7,085 nt of DNA from a methanogenic archaeon (GCA_902787415.1 CADAGG010000057.1:1-7085); one strand, 5' to 3'; counted from the stretch's first letter, positions 1 through 5,449 are shown. A program made the numbers and translations. Notes: generated from the letters alone by a model not told the origin.

Positions 1-726
1 AGCGAGCGCGTGGGCTACGCCAACTCCAAGGCCAAGCTGCTGGAAAACGCCTACTACATCCTCACCAGGACCCCGGAGTCCACCGACGCCCAGCTGGAAT
101 CCCTCTGCGCCGTGGTGAAGTCCATGGGCGCCATCCCCCTCGTGATGACTCCCGACCAGCACGACTACATCACCGCCGCGGTGAGCCACGTGCCCCACGT
201 GATCTCCGCCTCGCTGGTCAACCTGGTGCACGACAGCGACTCCCCCGACGAGAGGATGAAGATGATTGCCGCGGGAGGATTCAAGGACATCACCCGCATA
301 TCCTCCTCCTCGCCGGTCATGTGGCAGCAGATCTGCCTCACCAACCGGGACAACATCTCGAAGCTCCTGAAGGACTACATCGATTCCCTTGAGAAGATGA
401 AGGGCGTCATCGACAGAGGAGATTCCGAAGCCCTCATGGAATTCTTCGGCTCCGCCCGCAGCTACCGCGATTCGTTCATAGACGCGTCCAGCGGCCCCAT
501 CAAATCCGCCAACTCCATCCATGTGGAGATTCCTGACGAGCCCGGGGCACTGGCAATAGTCGTGACCATATTGGCATCCAGGGGAATCAACGTGAAGAAC
601 GTGGGTATCATCCATAACCGCGAGTTCGAGACCGGTTCCCTGAGGATCGATCTCCACAGTGAACGGGATGTGCAGGTCGCCAAGGATACCTTGGAGGCCC
701 ATGGTTACGAGGTCACCATCGGCTGA
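1..726 (+). CDS. tyrA: Prephenate dehydrogenase, C-terminal part with ACT domain (5' end outside window)
   Basis: The reading frame is open from base 1, so the N-terminal NAD-binding Rossmann part and the start codon lie upstream; 241 codons plus stop are visible. TyrA oxidatively decarboxylates prephenate to 4-hydroxyphenylpyruvate in tyrosine synthesis, in the cytosol. The visible all-helical dehydrogenase domain carries the family blocks PDQHDYITAAVSHVPH (His63 and His66 of the fragment) and GGFKDITRISSSSPVMW (Arg99); in the Aquifex enzyme the matching His and Arg bind substrate. The last ~75 residues (from about 168) form an ACT domain starting SANSIHVEIPDEPGALA, with the Gly-Ile-Asn-Val segment typical of amino-acid-sensing ACT folds. 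Feedback control by tyrosine or a related amino acid is therefore likely, but inferred. An internal GTG at position 10 is not the real start, because the frame continues upstream. The next gene follows after 30 bp with its own possible TATA element. Confidence 0.93.
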   Translation, partial: SERVGYANSKAKLLENAYYILTRTPESTDAQLESLCAVVKSMGAIPLVMTPDQHDYITAAVSHVPHVISASLVNLVHDSDSPDERMKMIAAGGFKDITRISSSSPVMWQQICLTNRDNISKLLKDYIDSLEKMKGVIDRGDSEALMEFFGSARSYRDSFIDASSGPIKSANSIHVEIPDEPGALAIVVTILASRGINVKNVGIIHNREFETGSLRIDLHSERDVQVAKDTLEAHGYEVTIG

Positions 727-727
727 C

Positions 728-735
728 TTTTTAGG
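728..735 (+). promoter_or_regulatory. Possible TATA-like element for a leaderless flavin reductase-like transcript
   Basis: TTTTTAGG starts 2 nt after the tyrA stop and is centred about 26 nt before the ATG at 757. No Shine-Dalgarno sequence precedes that ATG. The geometry matches leaderless archaeal transcripts and the better TATA boxes elsewhere in this window. The match to TTTATATA is weak, so read-through from tyrA remains possible. Confidence 0.35.
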
Positions 736-756
736 CTGTAACGTCATACTCCACGC

Positions 757-1260
757 ATGCAGCAGATTGATCTCGATCAGCTTGGAAAATACGTCGATGC
801 AGTGAACGACATCGGCAGCAGATGGATGCTCGTGACCTCCGAGAACAAGGGGAAGGTCAACACCTTGACCGCCTCCTGGGGAGGATTGGGGACACTGTGG
901 AGAAAGAAGGTCGCCTTCATCTTCATAAGACCCAGCAGGTACACCAACGAATTCATCAAGGCAAGCAACCGCTTCACCCTGACATTCTTCAACGGCTGCA
1001 AGGACGAGATGTCGTACCTCGGCAAGACCTCCGGCAGGGACGTCCCCGACAAGATCGAGGAGGCCGGACTGACCACCATCCACGTCGACGGTGCCCCCAC
1101 CTTCGAGGAGGGACGCCTGTTCCTCAAGTGCAGATGCCTCTACGCGGCACCCTTCGAGAGGGAGAAGTTCATCGAGAAGGAGATCGACGACACCCTCAAC
1201 CCCAACGGCGACCGCAGCATCATGTACATCGCCGAGATCGAGAGCGCCTACGAACTCTGA
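757..1260 (+). CDS. Flavin reductase-like FMN-binding split-barrel protein
   Basis: This 167-residue soluble protein fits the flavin reductase-like/flavoredoxin-type domain, an FMN-binding split barrel. Recognisable blocks are VNTLTASWGGLGTLW (34-48), where the T-A-S-W-G stretch lines the flavin phosphate site in related proteins, and IFIRPSRYTNEFI (55-67), followed by a buried strand FTLTFF. Such proteins bind FMN and pass electrons, or reduce flavin with NAD(P)H; the partner and substrate cannot be read from sequence. The length is normal for single-domain members. The start at 757 is the first ATG after tyrA and has no Shine-Dalgarno sequence, suggesting a leaderless mRNA. The gene ends in a hairpin and T-run, so it is probably monocistronic. 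From memory it resembles proteins of anaerobic bacteria more than classic archaeal ones, so lateral gain is possible but untested. Confidence 0.85.
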   Translation: MQQIDLDQLGKYVDAVNDIGSRWMLVTSENKGKVNTLTASWGGLGTLWRKKVAFIFIRPSRYTNEFIKASNRFTLTFFNGCKDEMSYLGKTSGRDVPDKIEEAGLTTIHVDGAPTFEEGRLFLKCRCLYAAPFEREKFIEKEIDDTLNPNGDRSIMYIAEIESAYEL

Positions 1261-1268
1261 TCCCATCA

Positions 1269-1304
1269 GCCGCCGGGAACGGCGGCGAAACATCTTCCCT
1301 TTTT
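1269..1304 (+). terminator. Hairpin plus T-run after the flavin reductase-like gene
   Basis: A perfect 7-bp stem GCCGCCG/CGGCGGC (1269-1275 with 1280-1286) closes a GGAA loop of GNRA form. A T5 tract lies 13 nt further on (1300-1304). The adjacent A5 (1306-1310) gives a T5 on the other strand, so the site could also stop transcription arriving leftward from the small membrane protein gene. Archaeal termination depends mainly on U-tracts; the hairpin may instead protect the 3' end. Confidence 0.6.
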
Positions 1305-1343
1305 CAAAAACTGATTAAAAGCCAGCGCTCACGCTAGCACTGC

Positions 1344-1367
1344 GAATAACAAACAAAAGGGTTATTC
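1344..1367 (-). terminator. Weak terminator-like inverted repeat at the 3' end of the 35-residue gene
   Basis: GAATAAC (1344-1350) and GTTATTC (1361-1367) form a 7-bp inverted repeat with a 10-nt spacer that reads CCTTTTGTTT on the minus strand. The stem overlaps the stop codon (1366-1368). The U-rich loop right after the stop fits an archaeal U-tract terminator, but no T-run follows the second arm. Confidence 0.35.
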
Positions 1368-1473
1368 ACTGGGAAGCGGGGCCGACCAACCAGGAAACGA
1401 TCAGTACGGCGGCAACCGCAATCGCCATGACGGTTGCGAGCTTCATGTTGGGGGTGACTTTGATCTTGGGCAT
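1366..1473 (-). CDS. Small single-helix membrane protein, 35 residues (possibly Sec61 beta-like)
   Basis: The ATG at 1473 opens a 35-codon frame with a short basic N-terminus (MPKIKVTPNMK) and one hydrophobic helix (about residues 12-30, Ala/Val/Ile rich, ending SWLVG), then a 4-residue tail. The frame is supported by an AGGTGAT Shine-Dalgarno sequence 5 nt before the ATG and a TATA box 53 nt before it. An in-frame TGA inside that Shine-Dalgarno sequence rules out a longer upstream start in this frame. The predicted topology is N-in with a tail anchor. The I-K-V-x-P motif just before the helix recalls the C-terminal anchor of archaeal Sec61 beta/SecG, but the usual longer N-terminal region is absent, so that identity is only a guess. 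It is transcribed divergently from the isomerase at 1582. Confidence 0.65.
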   Translation of the reverse strand: MPKIKVTPNMKLATVMAIAVAAVLIVSWLVGPASQ

Positions 1474-1478
1474 TGCGA

Positions 1479-1485
1479 ATCACCT
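1479..1485 (-). promoter_or_regulatory. Shine-Dalgarno sequence of the 35-residue gene
   Basis: AGGTGAT on the minus strand matches the archaeal anti-Shine-Dalgarno end (ATCACCT) over seven bases and lies 5 nt from the ATG at 1473. It is the main evidence that the short frame is translated from that ATG. Confidence 0.65.
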
Positions 1486-1522
1486 GGCATTCTAGATGCC
1501 TTTGGTACAGTTAAGACGAACC

Positions 1523-1530
1523 CATATAAA
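1523..1530 (-). promoter_or_regulatory. TATA box for the 35-residue gene
   Basis: The minus strand reads TTTATATG, one base from the archaeal consensus TTTATATA. It is centred 53 nt from the ATG at 1473, which would place the transcript start near 1500 and give a leader of about 27 nt holding the Shine-Dalgarno sequence. Confidence 0.55.
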
Positions 1531-1551
1531 GCATTGATTCGGGGTCCGCCG

Positions 1552-1559
1552 TTTTTATA
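1552..1559 (+). promoter_or_regulatory. TATA box for the peptidyl-prolyl isomerase gene (leaderless)
   Basis: TTTTTATA is centred about 26 nt before the ATG at 1582, so transcription should begin at or within a base or two of the start codon. The intervening bases contain no Shine-Dalgarno match. Confidence 0.65.
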
Positions 1560-1581
1560 CGACGATTCTCATTGACTGTCC

Positions 1582-2064
1582 ATGACAAACGTCATCCTTC
1601 ACACCAACATGGGAGACATCACCATCAAGATGCACGAGGACATGCCCATCACCACCGGCAACTTCGTGAAACTCGCCAAAGAGGGCTTCTACGACGGCAC
1701 CATCTTCCACAGGGTCATCTGCGATTTCATGATTCAGGGCGGAGACCCTGAGGGAACCGGCATGGGCGGACCCGGATACACCATCGAGGACGAGTTCGGA
1801 CACGGACACTCCAACAAGCGCGGATTCGTGTCCATGGCCAACACCGGACGCCCCCACTCCGGAGGCAGCCAGTTCTTCATCAACACCGTCGACAACGGCT
1901 ACCTGGACAAGGAGAACCCCTCCACCCCCTACGCGCACCCCGTCTTCGGCGAGGTCATCGCGGGAATGGATGTCGTCGACAAGATCCAGCAGGTCCCCAC
2001 CGGCCGCAACGACCGTCCCCTCAAGGACGTCGTCATCGAGAAGGCCGAGGTAGTCGAAAACTGA
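1582..2064 (+). CDS. Cyclophilin-type peptidyl-prolyl cis-trans isomerase
   Basis: This 160-residue cytosolic cyclophilin catalyses cis-trans isomerisation of X-Pro bonds and acts as a folding helper; it has no signal peptide. Family motifs, compared with human cyclophilin A: FHRVI with Arg44 (Arg55), FMIQGGDP with Phe49 and Gln52 (Phe60, Gln63), SMANTGRPHSGGSQFFI with Ala86, Gln97 and Phe99 (Ala101, Gln111, Phe113), and Leu108 and His119 (Leu122, His126). Tyr107 replaces Trp121, the residue linked to strong cyclosporin binding, and about seven extra residues (within KENPSTPYA) separate Leu108 from His119. The catalytic set is complete, so activity is expected. The start at 1582 is set by the TATA box 26 nt upstream. 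The gene ends in a hairpin and T-run and appears monocistronic. Confidence 0.95.
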   Translation: MTNVILHTNMGDITIKMHEDMPITTGNFVKLAKEGFYDGTIFHRVICDFMIQGGDPEGTGMGGPGYTIEDEFGHGHSNKRGFVSMANTGRPHSGGSQFFINTVDNGYLDKENPSTPYAHPVFGEVIAGMDVVDKIQQVPTGRNDRPLKDVVIEKAEVVEN

Positions 2065-2071
2065 ATGTTCC

Positions 2072-2112
2072 AGAGGGGGCGACCCCTCTTCTCCAAACCC
2101 CTTATCTTTTTT
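2072..2112 (+). terminator. Hairpin plus T-run after the peptidyl-prolyl isomerase gene
   Basis: A perfect 7-bp stem AGAGGGG/CCCCTCT (2072-2078 with 2083-2089) closes a GCGA loop of GNRA form, and a T6 tract lies at 2107-2112. The design copies the one after the flavin reductase-like gene. The T-run reaches the stop codon of the convergent membrane-protein gene. Read leftward, the same stem is followed by T4 (2057-2060), so it may weakly serve both strands. Confidence 0.65.
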
Positions 2113-2768
2113 CAGGAACTGTGCTCGCCGTGCTTTCCGGCGAGGAACTTCCTGAGCTTTTTGTTGACATTGATGGAGTCGATGAACTCCTCGATGGACC
2201 AGCGCCTCATGTAGATGTAGATGAACAGGGAGCCGAGCATCGAGCCCAGGGCGTTGGAGAACATGTCGCGGACGGTGTCGAAGGGACTGTACTGCATTCC
2301 GGTGCCGGTGATCTGGTCGACCACGTACTCGAGGACCTCCCAGTAGGTTCCGAAGGCCATCATGATGAGAAAGATGAAGACCGTGGTGAATCCGACGGTG
2401 AACTTGATCCTCTCGTTGTAGCGCTGCAGGGTGAACAGGGTCATGATCACACAGAGGCTGATGACGAAGGATGAAAACGTGTGAGTGATAGTATCGTAGT
2501 ACTTCTGTAGGTCGTAGCTCATCAGCAGCACGCCGTAGGCGTGGAGGAAGATGGCGACCTCCATGAAGAAGGCGAACCACAGGGGGAGGCTCATGATGTG
2601 CCTCCTCGCGAAGATGGTGGGTAGCAGGCAGAAGAACGCGCACACCAGGCCGGTGCAGAGCTCGTAGAGGTGACGGACGTTCTCCATGATGGAGAGTATG
2701 CTCATCACGACGAGGATCGCCGCTGCGGACAGGCAGATGATGTCCAGTGCCCTCTGGTAGCCGATCAT
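2112..2768 (-). CDS. Six-helix integral membrane protein, resembling YjdF/DUF2238
   Basis: This 218-residue polytopic membrane protein has hydrophobic segments at about 9-28, 38-53, 61-83, 98-114, 123-142 and 170-187, then a basic C-terminal tail (KKLRKFLAGKHGEH). Polar residues in or near the helices look conserved-type: Asp92 and His96 (YDTITHTF), Glu144 and Glu147 (FGTYWEVLEYVVD), Asp164 and Asp168 (SPFDTVRDM). The order D-x3-H, W-E-x2-E, D-T-x2-D resembles the bacterial YjdF/DUF2238 family, whose biochemical role is not known to me; the match is from memory. The ATG at 2768 overlaps the TGA of the preceding gene (ATGA) and follows GGAGGCGAT, so translation is coupled. The frame stays open 66 codons further upstream, but that stretch is charged, non-membrane shadow of the preceding gene and was left out. 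Confidence 0.8.
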   Translation of the reverse strand: MIGYQRALDIICLSAAAILVVMSILSIMENVRHLYELCTGLVCAFFCLLPTIFARRHIMSLPLWFAFFMEVAIFLHAYGVLLMSYDLQKYYDTITHTFSSFVISLCVIMTLFTLQRYNERIKFTVGFTTVFIFLIMMAFGTYWEVLEYVVDQITGTGMQYSPFDTVRDMFSNALGSMLGSLFIYIYMRRWSIEEFIDSINVNKKLRKFLAGKHGEHSS

Positions 2769-3409
2769 TCGAAATCGCCTCCGCAGAGTTCCTGGAGGGT
2801 CTTCTTCTTGGTAAGATATCTGAACACAAAGGCGATCACGATCACCGAGGCGGTGGCACAGGTGCCGGCCGCCATCTGGGTGCGGTTGCTGAGGACGATC
2901 TCCGGCGGAAGGTGCTCCACATACTCGCCAGTGTACTGATTGAAGAAGGGCTGTCCGGTGTACCACAGGTCGAATCCCACGGTGAAGATGTAGACCCCGG
3001 AGACGGCCATGGCGAAAGCGATGCCGAACACGATGAGCCAGCGCTTGGAGATGTACGATCCTCCGTAGACCTCGAACATGGATCCGAGCATGAATCCCAT
3101 GGGGAAAGTCACCAGGGGGATGCAGAGTAGCTCAGCTACCCACATCCAGGGGACGTTCGCATAGTACATGTCCGAGAACACTCCCAGCAGGCCGAGGGTG
3201 TTCAGGACGGTGAGAACGATGAGTCCTGCCAGGACGGTGAGGGCCACCGAGTTGTGGTAGACCCTGCCGTCGCGGCGCAGGGGATAGAGCAGTACCGCCG
3301 CATAGAGAATCGCGACAGCTACGGTCATGAAATCATATTTCAAAGCCGAAACGACTGCGAGCACCGCGGCCATTGCCACAGATGCCCAAACGATACTGCG
3401 TCCGTTCAT
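2765..3409 (-). CDS. Six-helix integral membrane protein, unassigned
   Basis: This 214-residue hydrophobic protein has likely helices at about 6-23, 28-44, 54-77, 87-112, 123-145 and 179-199. A basic loop (PLRRDGRVYH, 43-52) follows helix 2, an extended polar stretch (147-176, including YTGQPFFNQYTGEYVEHLPP) lies between helices 5 and 6, and the C-terminal tail is short and charged (200-214). I see no catalytic or transporter signature. Its length, helix count and Arg-rich loop after helix 2 are similar to the next gene, so the two could be distant paralogs or halves of a heteromeric complex; that is speculation. The ATG at 3409 lies about 25 nt from a TATA box, without a Shine-Dalgarno sequence, so it should be a leaderless first gene of a two-gene operon. 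Confidence 0.8.
   Translation of the reverse strand: MNGRSIVWASVAMAAVLAVVSALKYDFMTVAVAILYAAVLLYPLRRDGRVYHNSVALTVLAGLIVLTVLNTLGLLGVFSDMYYANVPWMWVAELLCIPLVTFPMGFMLGSMFEVYGGSYISKRWLIVFGIAFAMAVSGVYIFTVGFDLWYTGQPFFNQYTGEYVEHLPPEIVLSNRTQMAAGTCATASVIVIAFVFRYLTKKKTLQELCGGDFE
2774..2782 (-). promoter_or_regulatory. Shine-Dalgarno sequence deciding the start of the second membrane gene
   Basis: The minus strand reads GGAGGCGAT, eight of nine bases matching GGAGGTGAT, 5 nt before the ATG at 2768. It lies inside the end of the upstream gene and argues for the ATGA-overlap start over a longer N-terminus. Confidence 0.6.
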
Positions 3410-3429
3410 CGGGGCAGTATATGGGTATC

Positions 3430-3438
3430 TATAAAAAA
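3430..3438 (-). promoter_or_regulatory. TATA box for the membrane-protein operon, overlapping a U-tract of the upstream operon
   Basis: The minus strand reads TTTTTTATA, centred about 25 nt before the ATG at 3409, giving a leaderless start. The T6 part (3433-3438) begins 9 nt after the stop codon of the PIN-domain gene, so the same bases would act as a U-rich terminator for the upstream operon. Confidence 0.6.
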
Positions 3439-3446
3439 GGGAACGG

Positions 3447-3803
3447 TCAGGCGTACTCGACGACCAGGTGGGTGCCCGACCTCAGGTAGATGAGCGGGAT
3501 GCCCAGTTTCCTGGCCCTGCGGCGGAGTTCCTTGTCGTTGGTGAGGATGTATCCGTTCTCGCGCTGGGCCACTTCGAGCACCGCGTTGTCGCCGTGCTCC
3601 TCCGAGGGGACGATCTCGCGTTTCCTCGCAAGTGCCAGCGCAGCCTTCGCGTGCTTGTTCTCGAGGTGCTTGAGCTCCCCGACGAGCGGTCCCGGGACCA
3701 CGAATCTGACTTCTCCCAAAAGATTGAGGACCTCGAGATCGAGGTTTATCCCGATCTCGAAAGGCATGAGTAAGGCGTTTGTGTCCAATACGACTGTCTG
3801 CAT
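3447..3803 (-). CDS. PIN-domain endonuclease, Fcf1/Utp24-like, in the translation operon
   Basis: This 118-residue single-domain PIN protein is a predicted metal-dependent single-strand RNA endonuclease. The acidic centre is complete: Asp7 (VVLDTNALLMPF), Glu43 (VGELKHLENKHAKAAL), Asp72 (HGDNAVLEVA) and Asp90 (ILTNDKELRRRARKLGIPLIYL). The DTNALLMPF start and the LTND-x-ELRRR...IYLR end are typical of archaeal Fcf1-like proteins, relatives of the eukaryotic nuclease that cuts pre-18S rRNA. Its position 4 nt after eif2g and downstream of rps6e is a common archaeal arrangement and supports a housekeeping role in rRNA maturation rather than a VapC toxin; no antitoxin gene is adjacent. The start at 3803 is chosen because the PIN fold begins at once; the frame extends upstream only as a shadow of eif2g. 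The Shine-Dalgarno match is poor, so re-initiation from eif2g is likely. Confidence 0.88.
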   Translation of the reverse strand: MQTVVLDTNALLMPFEIGINLDLEVLNLLGEVRFVVPGPLVGELKHLENKHAKAALALARKREIVPSEEHGDNAVLEVAQRENGYILTNDKELRRRARKLGIPLIYLRSGTHLVVEYA

Positions 3804-3807
3804 CTCG

Positions 3808-5046
3808 TCACTGGTCGATGATGCCGTATCCGATGAGCCTCCACTTGTTGGAGATCCTCCTCGAAATGGCGACCCTCTGTCCGGGCAGGATGCATACAGG
3901 GAGCTTGAGGACCACGTCAGCGGAACCCTCGCGGGCGCTCTTGACGACTCCCACGGTGGTGGCGGTACCGACGCTGAGCATGAGGGGCTCGTTGCTCTTG
4001 ATGTCGTCGACCCTGAGGTCTGCGGCGGAACCCACCACACGGTCCATCAGGACGGTCTTCATCTTGAACGTGCTCACCACGGGAGGCAGATGTCCGGGGA
4101 TTCCCACGACACGGCCGGTGAGTCCGTCCGATTTCGTGATGGCCGGATCCAGCTCGGTTCCGATGGCGATGAGTCCTCCGGGAAGGACCTCCTTGACGCT
4201 CTTCTCTCCCGCGTTGAGGGAGATGATCTTGGCGGTGATCCTCTCGTAGGTGACCTTGCCGGCCGCCTCGATGCGCCTGCCGGGGACGACCTCGATCTCG
4301 TCGCCGACCTTGAACTTACCCTGCATCAGGGAACCTCCGATGACTCCTCCGCGGAGTTTCTCGGGAGTGGTTCCGGGAGCATTGATGTCGAAGGAACGGG
4401 CCACATGCATGATGGGCTCGGCGTCGACATCCCTCTTGACGTTGGCCACGATGTTCTTCTCGATGGCCTCGATGAGGAGGTCGATGTTGACACCGCGGTT
4501 GGCGGACACAGGGATGATGGGGGCGTTCTCGGCAACGGTGCCTTTGACGAACTCCTTGATCTCCTTGTAGTTCTGCATCGCCTGTTCGCGGGTGACGATA
4601 TCGATCTTGTTCTGGACGATGACGATCTTGTCGATTCCGATGATCGACAGGGCCATCAAGTGCTCCTTGGTCTGGGGCTGGGGGCAGCGCTCGTTGGCTG
4701 CGATCAGCAGGAGGGCTCCGTCCATGAGGGCGGCTCCCGAGAGCATGGTGGCCATGAGGGTCTCGTGACCGGGTGCGTCCACGAAGGACACTGCCCTGTG
4801 GAACTCTGTCTCAGCACCGCACTTGGGGCACTTCTTGGTCGTGCAGTAAGCGGCGGCGCCTTCGCAGTTAGGACACTTGTAGAAGGCGACATCAGCGTAC
4901 CCGAGCCTGATGGAGATACCTCTCTTGATCTCCTCGGAGTGACGGTCGGTCCACTCGCCGGAAAGGGCCTTGGTGAGGGTGGTCTTTCCGTGGTCGACGT
5001 GACCGATCATCCCGATGTTGATCTCGGGCTGCTTGGGAACTTTCAT
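3808..5046 (-). CDS. eif2g: Translation initiation factor aIF2 gamma subunit
   Basis: This 412-residue GTPase is the core of aIF2, which brings initiator Met-tRNA to the small ribosomal subunit. The G domain shows G1 GHVDHGKT (15-22), switch 1 around [10 protein letters not shown] (41-50), G3 DAPGH (90-94), G4 NKID (146-149) and a G5 Ser-Ala at 181-182 (PVSANRG). A four-cysteine zinc knuckle, specific to the gamma subunit, lies in the insert (Cys58, Cys61, Cys73, Cys76), with an extra Cys68. Domains II and III follow to the C-terminal IGYGIIDQ. The length is normal for archaea. The ATG at 5046 overlaps the rps6e stop (ATGA), with GAGGAG upstream, so translation is coupled. It is the middle gene of rps6e-eif2g-PIN. 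Confidence 0.97.
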   Translation of the reverse strand: MKVPKQPEINIGMIGHVDHGKTTLTKALSGEWTDRHSEEIKRGISIRLGYADVAFYKCPNCEGAAAYCTTKKCPKCGAETEFHRAVSFVDAPGHETLMATMLSGAALMDGALLLIAANERCPQPQTKEHLMALSIIGIDKIVIVQNKIDIVTREQAMQNYKEIKEFVKGTVAENAPIIPVSANRGVNIDLLIEAIEKNIVANVKRDVDAEPIMHVARSFDINAPGTTPEKLRGGVIGGSLMQGKFKVGDEIEVVPGRRIEAAGKVTYERITAKIISLNAGEKSVKEVLPGGLIAIGTELDPAITKSDGLTGRVVGIPGHLPPVVSTFKMKTVLMDRVVGSAADLRVDDIKSNEPLMLSVGTATTVGVVKSAREGSADVVLKLPVCILPGQRVAISRRISNKWRLIGYGIIDQ

Positions 5047-5444
5047 TCCGTCTTCTCCTCGCCGCCGTTGAGGAGCTCCTCAATGGGCTTGGGGCCGTAC
5101 TCTGCGACGACCATGTTGATCTGGACGATCTCGGAGGAGATTGCGGATCCGCGTGCTGCGACCCTCTTCCTCTCTCCGTGGTACCTCTCGTGGAATCCGA
5201 GTCCGTCGGCGAGAAGCAGGCTGACCCTCTTCTTTCCGGGGAGGTCCTTCCTCATGGGGGTTCCGTTCTTGTCGGAACCGCCGGTGATCTTTACCTTGTA
5301 TCCGGGAAGTCCAACAAAAATTCCGTCTACGATCTCCCCGATGTTCTTTCCATCCAGGGAGTTCGCGTGGTGGCCAGACACGGTAACGTTGTAGGATTTA
5401 CCGGTCTTCGCATCGTTTACAATAGCTTTGAATTCTACTGCCAT
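5043..5444 (-). CDS. rps6e: Small-subunit ribosomal protein eS6 (S6e)
   Basis: This 133-residue archaeal/eukaryotic-type ribosomal protein belongs to the 30S subunit and has no bacterial counterpart. Diagnostic blocks are [19 protein letters not shown] (52-70), [14 protein letters not shown] (71-84), the basic ERKRVAARG stretch (91-99) and [10 protein letters not shown] (102-111), with a short acidic tail. Archaeal members are this short; the long phosphorylated tail of eukaryotic S6 is absent, as expected. The ATG at 5444 is preceded by AGGTG with 5-nt spacing and by a TATA box, so it is the first gene of the operon and the entry point for eif2g and the PIN nuclease gene. Two palindromes lie just upstream of the TATA box. 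Confidence 0.97.
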   Translation of the reverse strand: MAVEFKAIVNDAKTGKSYNVTVSGHHANSLDGKNIGEIVDGIFVGLPGYKVKITGGSDKNGTPMRKDLPGKKRVSLLLADGLGFHERYHGERKRVAARGSAISSEIVQINMVVAEYGPKPIEELLNGGEEKTE

Positions 5445-5449
5445 TTGAA

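Noticed and set aside
1321..1336. Short inverted repeat AGCG-CTCA-CGCT near 1324-1335
   Set aside because: The stem is only four base pairs and has no link to a gene end or start, so it is likely chance.
1555..2829. A 424-codon minus-strand frame across the cyclophilin and second membrane gene
   Set aside because: It is antisense to the cyclophilin and out of frame with the membrane protein; the translation is His/Arg/Gly/Val rich without family features.
2769..2966. N-terminal extension of the second membrane protein to an upstream ATG at 2966
   Set aside because: The extra 66 residues are polar shadow sequence of the preceding gene, while an ATGA overlap and a strong Shine-Dalgarno sequence support the ATG at 2768.
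3447..3803. VapC-type toxin of a toxin-antitoxin pair
   Set aside because: No small antitoxin gene is adjacent, and the sequence and the rps6e-eif2g context fit the Fcf1-like housekeeping group.
3804..4040. N-terminal extension of the PIN protein to an ATG at 4040
   Set aside because: The extra part is Ser/Pro-rich out-of-frame reading of eif2g; the PIN fold begins right at the ATG at 3803.
3490..5394. A 634-codon open frame on the plus strand, opposite eif2g, rps6e and the PIN gene
   Set aside because: It lies antisense to three clearly conserved genes, its product is low-complexity Asp/Gly/Val/Leu-rich with no recognisable domain, and long antisense frames are common where codons end in G or C.
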